From NCBI GenBank assembly GCA_964017195.1, contig OZ024895.1:17408034-17472033 (forward strand): 64,000 nucleotides of DNA. The letters run 5' to 3'. Positions 36,510 through 48,800 of this stretch are shown one piece after another; within the stretch, counting starts at the first letter, position 1, and every line of letters begins with the position of its first letter. The notes beneath the pieces were generated by a model. It was given only the letters and a program-made list of their open reading frames with translations. It was not told the DNA's origin and made no database searches. A program made the translations under genes and the position numbers. The stretch is from Siderastrea radians. Taxonomy: Eukaryota > Cnidaria > Anthozoa > Scleractinia > Rhizangiidae.

Positions 36510-37008
36510 GGGCCTCTTCATATGATCCCGGTAACCGGGCTGGCTCGGTTACCGGGATGAATTTTGTCGTCTGTTCATATGGGAAATTTCAGCCCGGTTA
36601 CCGGGATGAAATTCAAGAAACAAAACCAAAATGGCGCAACATTAACAAGTATTGTTCGCGACTATCATAGCTTTGCCGACTCTTGTAACTTTACTAATAA
36701 AGCTAATTCGAATACTTTTGAAGTGGAAATGCACACACGGCAAAATTATGCTATTTTGGCCGCCCAGTTTCGAAAGCGAAGCTAATTTGTCAAAAACATT
36801 TTCATCCCGGTAACCGGGCTGGAGTGTTCATATGGGAAAATTTTCATCCCGGTTGCCGAGATCTCGGTTGTAGAAACCGAGATCTCGGTAACCGGGCTGG
36901 CCCGCCTTCTCATATGAACACATCGCAATTTTTACAAAGGAAATAGGAGTGAGGCGAGATCTCGGAAACCGGGCCAGCCCGGTCAACCGGGCTCATATGA
37001 AGAGGCCC
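36510..37008. mobile_element. PIF/Harbinger-like MITE, 499 bp
   Basis: Perfect inverted ends GGGCCTCTTCATATGA, flanked by TTA on both sides (36507-36509 and 37009-37011). A 3-bp TWA target and GG-starting ends are the hallmark of PIF/Harbinger elements. The interior carries repeated CCCGGTAACCGGG palindromes near both ends. There is no transposase, so it is non-autonomous. Confidence 0.8.
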
Positions 37009-37849
37009 TTAGAAAACCTCATCAAACTGAGAAATAAGCATGATATTTAGCTGTTCCTCGGGGGTATGTGACATATTCACCTCCCCAAGGGGTACTCCCT
37101 CGGGACGGTACCAGGTGAATTTATCACATCCCTTCTTGTTCCAGGTAAATAATCCTTACTTTGTGATAAGTGGTCACTAACCGGAGACTAAGAAAATAGA
37201 AAATTTCTATGTATAGCTGTATTAGTCTATAAAATGGTCGCGTTTGCTTACGAGGCCGCCTGTAGAAAGTTCCAACTTCAGTAATTGGACTGAGAACGTT
37301 TTGGTAAAGAAACATAAAATACTGAAGATTCCTTATGATGAATGCAAAAAAAAATACTGTATGATTTTCGGATTTCAGTTCTCCTAGGGAATTTTTGTGC
37401 CTATTACACTGCATTGGCCAAACGTTATACAATTACTAACTGATAGTAAACTTACTGATTATACTTGCGGAAGTGAGTGAAAATTTCTGCTGCGTTAATT
37501 GCTCGAGTCGCTTATTAAGGATTTCACGCTCGGTAGTATTCAATATGTTGCGGTAAAATTTAGGAGAAATAGCGTTAGATCACAGCAAACAGCGATATGT
37601 TCTTAGGATATTTTTGTCAGGAACATATCGTGGTTTTACTTAGTGACCGTCGACATATTCACAAGTTCCCCGCTTAACGTCCACTGGACGTTTAGGTCCA
37701 GCCGGCTCCCCAGTCCACATGGAATTTCGCACTCCCATTTTTTTCAAGAGGATGACTACGACGAACTTTATACCCGTGCCAAGGGGATGCATTTGTATTG
37801 TAACTGGAATGAATTCTGATACTGGATTCTGCTTATTATCCTGTACACA

Positions 37850-38050
37850 TTGGGATTTAGCTTCTGAGTCTGCAGATGAAATCCTAAAGTGTGACCATTC
37901 AAATAAAAGCTACTGAGCAGTACTTTCCTGTGGTGTTGTTTATTATGCTGTAAAAGGTGGCTCTAAGTTTCGAGTCAGTGGATGAAATCCTAATGTGTGA
38001 CCATTCAAATGAAAACGATCGAGCAGTGCTTTTCTGTGGTGCTGCTGACC
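37850..38050 (+). repeat. Interspersed GTGACCATTCAAAT / GAGCAGTACTTT repeat
   Basis: Two tandem copies of a repeat of about 105 bp with GAGTCTGTGGATGAAATCC, GTGACCATTCAAATGAAA and GAGCAGTACTTTCCTGTGG. Other copies are at 12365-12433 with 15400-15570 (split by the foldback), 17050-17115, 33795-33860 and 39905-39970. No coding potential is conserved. Confidence 0.75.
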
Positions 38051-38269
38051 TTTGTAACCAAATGAACTCTGGAAAATGTCTGATCGTTAGACGCTTTTCA
38101 TTTTTGTTGTTAAAAGTGGCAAACAAACCCTTTGTTGTTTAAATAAATAGATAAATAAATAAGTCCTGCTACCAAAAGCTTTTCCTTTTCCATCTCTCGC
38201 CAACTGCGCGAAATACCAGAGACGCGAACAACTTCGCACATGCTAAGAAAACCAACAGAGAGACAGCAG

Positions 38270-40195
38270 AGGAGAGAAAGCAGAAACAGGCTGCGGATGC
38301 AGCAATGGCAGCCAGTTCCTCAACCTCTACAGTACCATCTGTTGCCGATTCTACATCGGCAACAGTGCGCCTGGCAATAGATCAACAGCAGCACGGGAAT
38401 AAGAGACAGCTTACCCTCACAGTAAGTGTAATGTAATGTTGCATATGTCTTGGGTGTTTTTTGAGAATGGCCAAGTTTCTATTTTTGCACCTGTATTGTG
38501 CAAATTCACGGTAGCATTGTTTTCTCTTGGAATGTACTGTATTTTAGAATTACAACCTGACGTGTACCTGTAATGATTAATGACTACAGTAGAATCTTGG
38601 TATCTCAAACCCCTAGTAACTCAAACGTCTTGCTACCTCAAATTGAAAACAGTTTCTCCTGATTTATTCAGTACTTCAGAAATGTAATTGAAATAACTCA
38701 AACTTTCCTTAACCCGATTTCGCCTGAGCTTTTTTTGAGTTTCTGAGCCTGGGGGGGGGGGGGGACAAAGTGCCCTACAGATCTCGAAAAGTATTAACGC
38801 TCTTGTGAGGAAACTTGGCACGTTTTAGTACGTCATTAGCTTAACAGATTGGTATTATAATGTGTCAATTATGACGTCTCACGACGTCATAATGACGTCA
38901 CAAACCCGCCATTTTGAATTTGAGGCTGCCACCTTGGATCCCGATCCTGCAGTCATACAGTTGACAATGACGACATCGAAAAATATATGAATTTGTTCTA
39001 GGAAACATGCTTAATCAAAATGAGCACAAAAAAGCAAAGGATTACAAACGAACAAACGAAGGGTAAAAAAACTGAAAAAAAGACTGAAAAACGACAGAAA
39101 ATAGTCAAAATACACTCCTGAGAAGACAGTTGCTATGGAAACGTCAATCATTATAGACACGTCATTGACACAGGAAAATATTCTCTAATAAGTTTTAGGA
39201 AAAGTCACGAGATTTGGTGATTATTCGGCTAGCCGTTTAAAAGTTATAGTTCGTTAAACTGACAGCGCGGGCACAATGGGCGCCCCTCCAGGCTAAATAG
39301 CCTAAACGGTTTCATCTTTCCCTTGGTGGTTTGAGTTATTGAGTTTCTACTCAGTAGCCAATCAAAGGTTGAAATTGGTAAGTTATTTACACTCATGTAA
39401 GATCTCTGCTTGTATACAATCTTAACGTGAGAGAGTGGTCTGGGTGTGACCTATCTGTGGCCACTTTTGTACAAAATTCAATTTTCTCTTTCAGCGAGAC
39501 CAAATGTAGGCTGCTCATGAAATGTTCAAGAATGCAAACCGTGTGAGTTGAGAAGAAAAGGCTCTTATTTTGGGATTTATGGCTGGTGCACGAGGTTAAG
39601 TATATTTCTTTGAAATAAGAAAATTGGCATAATTTTAATATAATTTACTGGTGGTAAATGATTTGAACCATTGGTGCTGTTGGTCCAACAGTCCTTTTCA
39701 GCACTACAGGAGGGTCCACAACAGGATTGGCGAGATGCGGATTTGGCTTATTTTTGTGGCAATATTCAGGATGGGAGTTAAAAACAGGAGCTGGAAGAAA
39801 GAAGTGCATTGCCGTTACATTGTGTTTTTAAGTGGTAGGGATGCGATAAGTTCAAGCTGAAAGTAGCGGGATATGGGATGTGAATCTTTATGTGCTGTAG
39901 AGGGCAATTTAAGCTGTTGAGTCTGTGAATGAAATCCTGAAGCGAGAACATTGGAATAAAGCTACTGAACATTGTTTAAATTTTCATTGTTTACTTGCCT
40001 TTTTACAGAAAAACCATATGCGCATCAAGGTCCCATCATTACAATGAAGCTGAGTGAAAACACAGAAAATGTAACAGCGGCTGATAGATCACAGCAGACC
40101 CAACTTGTAGAGATGACACAGGTCACTGGCGAAGTCTCAAACGCACCAGGGTGGTGTCAAAACACGGTGCCTCAGGAACAATGCAGAAAAGCTGA
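38270..40195 (+). pseudogene. NELFA 3'-end pseudogene from segmental duplication
   Basis: A second copy of NELFA exons 8-10 with their introns, so it is not a retrocopy. Exon 8' (38270-38421) lacks its 5' part and has an internal deletion. Exon 9' (39495-39594) has a stop where Leu was (ATGTTAGCT became ATGTAGGCT, TAG at 39507-39509) and its donor is degraded to GTTAAG. Exon 10' (40009-40195) has lost the bases for most of LFEMNYD, which shifts the frame. No exons 1-7 exist here. Intron sequences remain clearly alignable to 16150-17150. Confidence 0.93.
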
Positions 40196-41160
40196 TCACA
40201 GCATACCCAGAACTATATGTAACAGTATACCCATCTCGAAGGGATGTTGGTTAAAATGAACTGTGACTCGGGTTTGAATGACTTAAACCTGGTGTCAAAA
40301 TATGGTGCATCAGGACCAATGCAGACAAGCTGATCACAGCATACCCAGGATTACCTGGGTGTCAGCAAACTCAGCTCACTGGCGATGAGTTTAGTGCACC
40401 AGGGTGGAGTTAAAACAGACCCTGTCAGGACTAATGCAAAAAAGCTGATCATAGCATGCTCAGGATTTCACTGGTAACAGTGAAATAAAAATCAGTGAAA
40501 TCAGAAAATAAAGTGTTACAAAGTAAATTGAAATGACTTAAGGATTGCTAGGAAAAAAGCTGATGATAACTTCTCCAGAATTGCGCTGGTCACATGAATC
40601 CCAGGGTTTTTGTGTGTTATTTAAAATAAATTGTAGACTGCGAGAAGTGCCTTTTTAGATAGTCAAGCCAGCGTGCTAATCATACGAACAAGGGAGCGCG
40701 ACAATCTTAATTACAGCTCGCTCCAGTCTCACCAAGCTTGTTTTGCTTGCTCCTGTGATTACCACGTGGACTTGACTGTCTAGAATGCGACTGCCAAAAG
40801 TGTTATAGTAAAATGGCTTGCATTGGTGTTGACAGAAACGCTTAACTGACGCATAGGGTGGAGTGAAAACATGGCACATTAGGACTGTGTGATCACAGCA
40901 TACCCAGGATTAAGTGGGTCACAGAACACCCAGCTTGTTATTTGAAGTGGATTTACTAGGTCCTTAGCAATGTGTTAAACACGACAACAGCGTACCCAAC
41001 TAAAGAAAGTTGTAATATGCAAAGAAACTGGGTTACGGCAATAGTTTCATAAACCTGCCAATAGTGTCCAAGAATAGCAGTTCAACATCAAGATTGAGAA
41101 AAAAAAACTACCCACTGCTTTTAACAGTTGACTTATGTAGAACACAAAAAGCCATTGGAT
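40196..41160 (+). repeat. Second copy of the post-NELFA repeat region
   Basis: Matches 17359-19660 but without most of the minisatellite: the 17-bp motif is present once (CGCATAGGGTGGAGTGA, about 40850-40866) between the same flanks (GACAGAAACGCTTAA and AAAACATGGCAC). Decayed last-exon units with GTGGTGTCAAAA- and GCTGATCACAGC-type motifs are also present. Confidence 0.85.
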
Positions 41161-41815
41161 TTTTTTTTACTGTTTTTTTTATGTTATTTATTAAAGAATA
41201 CAAAAAAAATTTACAATACAATAGATAAGCAATTACAAGAGTACTATACACATCTTTACAAATAGAACCAGTAGATAAAAAATCAACAGACGTATAAAGC
41301 AATTACAGTAATACTTTGCACCTCTTTACAAATAGAAACAAACAGAAAGCACAAGCGATTAAAAAAAATAGACAAATAAAAACATCCAAATAAATAACTA
41401 TATAAATTGCAAAGCGGGTCAAAGGTCTCTCAAATATCGACATCTCCAATAAATTTGCTGCGGATCAGAGGTTCCGATTTAATTCTGTTTCAAACACAGG
41501 GAAGTATAGAGGCGTATCGTCTAGACTGCATCGGTATATGTAGAACTTGGCAACTAACAGGGCCAAATTGAGTAGCGTGCAGAACCTTGAGTTATCTATC
41601 ACACCATACAACACCATAGTAGGTGTAACGTTCAGTACAATATGGGTATTTTTGCGCCACCATTCCCGAAAATCATTCCAAAAAGCCACTGTATGCGGAC
41701 AGTGGACAAGCAAATGCAAAAGTGTTTCTGCTTTGTCTTTGCAGTGAAAACATTTGTCATCCTGTAAAATATTTGCTTTGAAAAGCTTGTCCTTTGTGAA
41801 CACTGCGTTATGAAT
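41161..41815 (-). mobile_element. 5'-truncated LINE with 14-bp target duplication
   Basis: A perfect direct repeat AAAAGCCATTGGAT flanks the insert (41147-41160 and 41816-41829). The plus strand begins with a T-run, that is, a poly(A) tail on the minus strand. The minus frame encodes the end of a reverse-transcriptase protein with a CxxC...H...C zinc-binding motif (CFHCKDKAETLLHLLVHCPH, then FWNDFREWW), typical of LINE ORF2 tails. The paralogous site at about 19665 is intact and empty, so this insertion postdates the duplication. Confidence 0.92.
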
Positions 41816-42076
41816 AAAAGCCATTGGATGAAACAGGAAATAAATCTAAGACCATGTTGTTATAATTGGTAAGCTTTCAAATTTGTGCTGGTTAATCTAG
41901 AATAAGGTTAATAAACAAAGATATGAATGACGGTTTGTGAAACACCCACTCACCAGTTGCCAGTAGTGATATTAAAACAGAATTAATAAACACGTTAAGG
42001 TCACTTACAAGCACATGAAAAAATACTGCATTATGTGTATCCAATATCTGCAGTTACTTTTCCATCTTTTGATTTA

Positions 42077-43213
42077 AGGTGATTCCATTCAACTGCATTG
42101 CGCATCCTTTCTGCGCATCATTTTTTGCGTGATAGGTGTGCATCGTGCGCGCACGTTCGGGACTTGATAGGTTTTCTATGAAAATTGAGCTGTTCAGAGA
42201 AATAAATGGAAGTTTTCTCCTAAACGAGCGCGGTGACCCCTTTTTTCATTACATAAATTTTAATGGCATACGGTCGAGTACAATATATCGCGACTTTAAG
42301 AAAAGTTAAAAATTCTGCGTTGAGATATTTCTATTTTAATGTCGAAAAGAACACGTCTTAAGGTGACGCAGGTTATATACCTATTTCAAAGAAGGTTGCT
42401 TCAGTGATCCTTGTTTCATAGACCGCAAAGCATCATGTTTGTGATAAATACATGTATTGATCACTTTCCTCACTGAAGGCACTCCAGGAGAAAACCAAAT
42501 CATAAAAAATATACATTTGCTCTTGCTTTTAGACTAATAGCTAGAGAAAAGCAGCCATGATCATGATGCTTTGCGGTCTATGAAACATGCATCACTGAAG
42601 CAACCTTTCTTTTGAAATAGGTATATGCGCACGCAGTAAATTCTTTATTTTTTGTCATATCCTTAATCCCTGTTTAACTAATAGTATACAGTGCAAGATA
42701 AATGTCTATGAATATGAATATATGAAATGATCATATATTTGAACTGCGGATAAAGATAGAATTATATGAAGATCATCGCAGTGAACGCGTTTCAACTTAA
42801 GCGGTTGAAAAGAAGAAACCTGAAAAAGAATCGAACCCATGACTTCTTCACCAGTGTCGCAGAGGTCATGGGTTCGATTCCCGTTCAAGCCTGAATTTTT
42901 TTTTTCAGGTTTCTTCTTTTCAACTGCTTAAGTTAAAACACGTTCACTGCGATGAGCTTCATATAATTCTATCTTTATAAATGTCTATTTTGTTAAGCTG
43001 CTCCAACATTTCAATGCAAGCAATGACGTTTTGAAGAAATTGTAGTTCTCATTTCTGATTATTAGGGTTTCCCAGGAAAACCTTTCGGGTTGTATAGTTG
43101 CTATTAATGGCTATCCATTTTGTGCAAAAACGAGCATGGTGACCCCTATTTTTCATCCAATCGGACCAGTTTTTAGAAAATTTTAAATATTCCTTCTATT
43201 TCGATGGCATCAC
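42077..43213. mobile_element. TTAA-flanked DNA element (piggyBac-like target), 1137 bp
   Basis: Flanked by TTAA on both sides (42073-42076 and 43214-43217), with inverted ends GGTGATTCCAT and ATGGCATCACC. The paralogous region near 20060 lacks it (GACTTTAAGCTTAACAT continues). TTAA targets are characteristic of piggyBac-type elements. No transposase is seen. It contains a nested inverted pair (about 42377-42440 versus 42558-42630, core GATGCTTTGCGGTCTATGAA) and a SINE dimer. Confidence 0.75.
42740..42985. mobile_element. Head-to-head tRNA-SINE inverted dimer
   Basis: Two copies of a tRNA-derived SINE in opposite orientation meet near 42850. Both carry the B-box core GGTTCGATTC (inverted in the left copy) and the same tail (CTTCTTTTCAAC, GTTCACTGCGATGA and TATAATTCTATCTTTAT). 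Together they form a near-perfect hairpin of over 100 bp per arm. Confidence 0.75.
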
Positions 43214-43229
43214 CTTAAGCTAAACATAA

Positions 43230-44195
43230 ATACTAATATTTATTAGAACATGGTCACACCCACCTAGCCAATCAGTGTCCAGCATTTCGATGCTCTATAT
43301 TCCACTGTCTGAAATTATGTAAAGTGGCAGAGGCTTTGAAGCACAGGGAAATATGTGGGGTAAAATTAGTATTCACAGAGAATTAGTAGTTCTATATAGT
43401 CATTAGTATGCTCTATCTCATAGAGCATACTAATGAGGCATTGTTTTCCTTTGTTTGGAAGCCTCATCAGTATGCTCTGTATAGAGAATACTAATGACTA
43501 AGTAGAATTTACTAATGAATGCAGAAATTCTCTGTGAATATTTATAACTAAATCGATAAAAACAAGAGCTTCAACGGCGATGTCAGAAACACTCATTATT
43601 TTTTGTTTTAACAAAAAATGCCATCTTACGGTGTAATAACATAGCAAAAAGCAAATCGAAAGAAAAACCATTACTTTACATGAAATACGAAATGTTCAGA
43701 CCTAAATTGAAATAGAAGGACAGACTTGTTTCTCCGTGTTTGCCGGACTACGAGTGTTGTACTTGAACTTGACTTTGGCCTCTTGGCTTTTCCTGCAGGT
43801 CCCCACTTGCTGGTGTCGGTGGTTGCAGCGCGTCGAAGACTGCTTTCACCAGTGCAAATCTAGTAAATCTTTAGTGGCAATCACTGCCTCGAGTTCCAAA
43901 TTTCTGTGTGTTGGCTCATGGTTGTTTACGCGCCAACTGCGATAAACCGCGCGTTAGCACTCAAAAACATTGCACCTCAAAGGCATGCGTACAATAGCGA
44001 AAATATCGTAAACAAAATAGCAACGTGAATTCAAGGTGATAACTAAAAAATTAAAATGCAAAAATACAATCTGCACGCAAAAACGAAATTGTTCGTGGGT
44101 GTGACCATGTTCTAAGACGGTTAGACAATGAACATTCGTGTATAGCATCCCTCGCTAATGCCACTCGGCCTGCGAGTGAACACTCACGTTCATTG
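43230..44195. mobile_element. DNA element with ACTAATAT flanks
   Basis: Compared with 20070-20100, an extra 0.97 kb is present between two copies of ACTAATAT. Inside, GAACATGGTCACACCCAC (about 43245) recurs inverted at about 44097-44115. A smaller foldback lies at 43367-43548 (arms TTCACAGAGAATT) and a hairpin at 44118-44205 (GTTAGACAATGAAC). An 8-bp duplication would suit a hAT-type element, but no transposase is seen. Confidence 0.6.
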
Positions 44196-44555
44196 TCTAA
44201 CCCTTACTAATATCTTGATTACCCTCATTAAATTACTATTACCATAATTCCTACATCAAGAAACATTTTCACATCGATTAGTCTTTAATAGTGTTTAAAA
44301 AAGTTAAATGTCTAAGTACGTGTACAAACATCGTATATACGTATCTTTTTGCCGTAAATTGCCATTAATGATAACTGTCAACTCCATAATAATTAACAAT
44401 TATATCCTGTGAAATCGCACGGAATATCACCTGATACTTAGCCGACGACGCCGTGGGCCGAGTTGGCTAAATCAGGGGATATTCCGAAAGATTGAGCAAG
44501 ATAATTGGTTTATTATTCAACAAATTCTCATCCACTGAGGGAGAGAGGGGTGGCG

Positions 44556-44834
44556 ATTGAGGGAGCAGGGATGGCGCAGTGGTGAGAGCACTCGCCTCCC
44601 ACCAATGGGGCCCGGTTTCGACTCCCGGTCCCGGTGTAATATGTGGGTTGAGTTTGTTGTTGGTTCTCGTCCTTGCTCCGAGAGGTTATTCTCCGGGTAC
44701 TCCGGTTTTCCCCTCTCCTCAAAAACCAACACCTCCAAATTTCAATTCGATCTTCAGTCTCCCCGATTAGTAGTGCACTTGTGCACGGCAATAAGATTGA
44801 GACTATAACAAAGTTGTTTGTTTGTTTGTTTGAC
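44556..44834 (+). mobile_element. tRNA-derived SINE, full length
   Basis: The tRNA-like head has an A box (GGCGCAGTGGTGAGAGCACT) and a B box (GGTTTCGACTCCC). The body contains GTGGGTTGAGTTTGTTG and CTCCGGGTACTCCGG, and it ends in a (GTTT)n tail at about 44815-44833. The overlapping frames on both strands are not genes. Confidence 0.85.
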
Positions 44835-44949
44835 TACCATTTTCAGAACAAGAAAAACTGTGGTTCTATGATAAAAACACCTAAAGCTAGCAACAAATAA
44901 CACCAAAACAAAATTGCAAGAAATCGAAGTTTACTAAAGATCACTTCAA

Positions 44950-45802
44950 GTAGTCTCCTTTACAAACTCATGTTTGACAAGCTAAAAGTGAAAAATATTG
45001 CTATCTTACCGAGAATAAGTACTCTTCCTGTGAACTAAAATCTGTTTAACTTTACAACTTTCCGTGAGCAAGTGAGTTTGAAGTTCTGCTTCGCTTGCAA
45101 TAGCATTTTCTTGGTTGAGTTCTCACTTTGAAAATTCCAAATCATTATCACTAAATAAATACCATGAACAATGCCCCATCATTTTAGTTGCTAGTAGCGT
45201 TAAACAAGTTAAATGTACAAGTGCGTGTAGAAATACTGTGCATACGTATTTTTTCCTATGGCTTTTTATTGATGATATCAAAACCATAGGAATTACATAA
45301 TAAAAAGAAGTTACACGGTTAATTCTTTTCATCTTACGACCTATATCTTACATACATGATTATTCGTCGTAAAAGCGTACTCCACTCAAACAAGTACCGA
45401 CACTGACAGATATTTTTCTGCGATTCAGTTATTCATACAGTGTTAATCTCCCGGCTTTAATGTTCGCATGAACCGTTAGCTTCTTTAGAAATCTGCTAAA
45501 TACGCTTTTTTCTTTGACTGGGAAATAGCGCATTAAAAGCTGAACCAGGTTTAAGCAAGAGCGAGAGTCAATGAAAGATGACTTTTTACCAGTGCGCTCA
45601 TATTGAATTTGAATTTAATTACTCAAAGTTTCGTTACAATCAGCCATCAAGTTAAAAAGTCTCTTTTTCGTTTCTGCTTCGTTTCGTGTTAATGGACTCT
45701 CGTAAACTCTCGCCAGGGTTTACGTCTCGTCGACCATCTCGTGCTTTTTTGCAATTTGTATCAGCTCATCATGTTATATCTAATAACATCTATCAAAGAT
45801 GA
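44950..45802. other. Downstream flank of NLR-B, paralogous to 20.3-21.4 kb
   Basis: No gene is recognised. It is similar to the flank downstream of NLR-A (shared GCGCTCATATTGAATTTGAA and TTTACGTCTCGTCGAC), without the MITE at 20607. It should contain the 3' UTR of NLR-B. Confidence 0.75.
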
Positions 45803-48800
45803 TCACTCATCATCGTCATCATCATCGTCGTCGTCATAAGAATCAGTATCTGAATCCCATTCAAAGATGATCTTTGAGTTGATTATCATTGCTTCAGCCA
45901 GTGCAGCAGCAGCGTCACCAATCTCATTAGCAGACAAATTCAACTCTGTAAGCGTTGAGTTTGTTTGGATTGCTTCAGCCAGTGCAGCAGCACCATCGTA
46001 ACCAATGTCATTTTTCTCCAAATTCAACACTGTAAGCGTTGAGTTTGTTTGAATTGCTCCAGCCAGTGCTGCAGCACCAGCATCACCAATCTCATTCCAA
46101 CCCAATCTCAACTCTGTAGGCGTTGAATTTCTTTGAATTGCTTCAGCCAGTGCAACAGCACCAACGTCAGCAATATAATTGTAACACAAATTCAACTCTG
46201 TAAGAGTTGAATTTGTTTGAATTGCTTCAGCCAGCGCAACAGCACCAGCGTCAGCAATTTCATTAGTAGACAAATCCAACTCTGTAAGCGTTGAATTTGT
46301 TTGAATTGCTTTAGCCAGTGCAGCAACACCAGTGTCAGCAATTCTATTGTAAGACAAATTCAACTCTGTAAGCGTTGAATTTGTTTGAATTGCTTTAGCC
46401 AATGCAGCAACACCATCGCAACCAATTTCATTGTTGTCCAAATTCAACACTGTAAGCGTTGAATTTGTTTGAATTGCTTCAGCCAGTGCAGCAGCACCAT
46501 CGTAACCAATGTCATTTTTCGCCAAATTTAAAACTGTAAGCGTTGAATTTGTTTGAATTGCTTTAGCCAGTGCAGCAGCACCAGCATAAGTAATTCCATT
46601 GTAAGACAAATCCAACTCTGTAAGCGTTGAATTTGTTTTTATAGCTTTTGCGAGTACAGCGAGGGCAGCGGCATTTAATCTTTTATAATTTAAATCAAGA
46701 CTCTGAATTTTACAAAGTGAACCAAGAACGCGTGCCAATTCTCTGTGCAGATTACTCTGTTCTTTCTTACACTCGCTAATACAGTGCAATGCAGTAACAA
46801 AATCATCAGCGTCTCCTTTGTTGACTTGACTCGTTATACATTTGATAAGGGCCACTGCATTTTCTTCGCACCGTGCTGCTAGCATGCCACATGTAAAGAA
46901 AAGCACCTGTTTAAGCTCAAGGAAATATCTGGTGTCGCCAACTAAGCTCTCAGGACAAATTTCGCCATCGATAAGCTGGCAACAGAGATAAAATGCTGCG
47001 AACAGCTCTTGAAAGCTCTTGTGAAGAAACCCATAGCATATACTTGGTTTCCGTTTGCTGCTTCCACGCTGAACTGACAGAAATCCGAATCCAGGTAAGT
47101 CACTTGCAAGATTTTCAAGCTGCCTGTTCTCGAAGTACGGGTTGTCTTCGAGCAAACCATTCAACGCTATCGAGCCTAGAAGTTTTAATTCAGCTTTATA
47201 TACTTCGATGAGGTCTTCATTGGTTTCTGGTAATTCATTCTTTTTTCTGTATCTTCTCAGGACACACTGTACTATTTCTAGGTACAACTGAGTTCTGCTT
47301 TCTGGGAAAATACCGCGGAAGTCTTCACAAAGAAGGCAAAGAAGTGCTGCGTTCAAAGGATTTGCCGAAATGTCTCTTAGTTGTTCGTCATTCTTCAGCT
47401 TGTCCAAGAGTTTTTGAGACAAATCCTCCATGCCTTTGAAGTACTTGACTATAAACATTCGGGCGTCTTCTTCAGTAAATCCTTCGACCTCCAGCAGCGT
47501 GTCGCAGCATTCTCGTACCTTTATCCCAGCCTCGTGCCGTGCTGTGACGACTAAGTGACATTTTGGTAGCATTCTCCTCCGAATGATCTCCTTAAACACT
47601 TGTAATTTACTGGAAGGCAACTCGTCCAATCCATCAAGTATCAGTAATACGTTTGACTGATTGTGGCAAATAAACTTGAAGAATTCCTCCCTTTCTTCCT
47701 TCTTGACATCTAGAGGCAGTAGTTGATCATCGATAGCCTCCCAAAGGCCGGAATTGATATCGCGACATTTTAGCAACAACACTAACCGGAAATTTGGAAA
47801 ACTACTTTTTACTACTCGTTTTCTAGTGGCCCAGTCGAAAGCAAGTTTATTGCAGTAAGTTGTCTTTCCCATACCAGGTTTTGCTTCAATTAATATTGTT
47901 CTCGGCCGTGTGCATTCCTCGTGGGGCTTGAAGATATCGAACATGTCAACAATGTCATCAGTCTTTGTTCCTCTTTCTTTCTTTCTGGTGACCATTTTGA
48001 GCCGGGTGAAAATGTTATCGAGATGAAATTGAAACCCTTCGCACCACGGAAAGGGTGTAAGCCATCCTTCACGGGTTTTGTAGAGCTGGCGAAATCCGTC
48101 AATAAACTCAGCTGGATTAAACGCATCTGAAAAGAAAACATCCGCAATTAATATAGCACGGACTGATGCAAATTTTAGGCAAACGTTCGCACGAAACCGC
48201 GCGGCAAGACTGGCTGCTTTGACCTGTTTAAAAGCGGAGACTTCTGATAAAGAAAGAATGATGGTATATGAAAGCAAACCACGAAACAGACACGCAGGTG
48301 GGTGGATTTATCTGCATCACACGCGTCTACTTGTGGATATACCCCCAGAAAAGGCGCGAACCTTTGGAATTAAGTTCTATGAAACTAGTTAACACTTCTA
48401 GTTCTTCCAGCAAAGGTGAAAAAAGAGGGATTAAGAACTTTATTAAATTGACGTTATTATTTAAAATTTCCTGAGAACTTTTCAATTTGCGAAAAAGCCT
48501 GTTTTATTAATTTAATAACATTCGACCATTTTGTCAAAGATCATCAGTTTCACGATCCCCTAGCACAGTGTTTTAATACCTATAAATGTAAATAAGCAGG
48601 CTCTTTCAGTAGTAAATCAAAATCGTGGAAAAGGAGCAAGGCATAGGTTACAGGTTTAATTGTGAAGTTTCTACTGTTTACCAGGCATGAAGCAAGTGTA
48701 ATTTTTCTAAGGGTATTGATAGACCTGGGTAATGTCGACCCTCAGGCAACTTTTCAAACGATCTAACACTTACCTGGGTTATAATGCGGCCATTCTTGGA

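Larger units (their letters stand above)
33150..37750. other. Intergenic spacer between the two duplicated units
   Basis: No protein gene is recognised. The spacer holds several short inverted-repeat elements and simple repeats, listed separately. A partial inverted repeat lies at about 34450-34500 versus 34665-34710 (core AAAAAGATGGCG), and a direct repeat of about 40 bp (CTTGCGGAATGATCCAT) occurs at 36258 and 36430. Confidence 0.6.

Noticed and set aside
44517..44900. Several overlapping frames on both strands
   Set aside because: All lie in a tRNA-derived SINE with a (GTTT)n tail.
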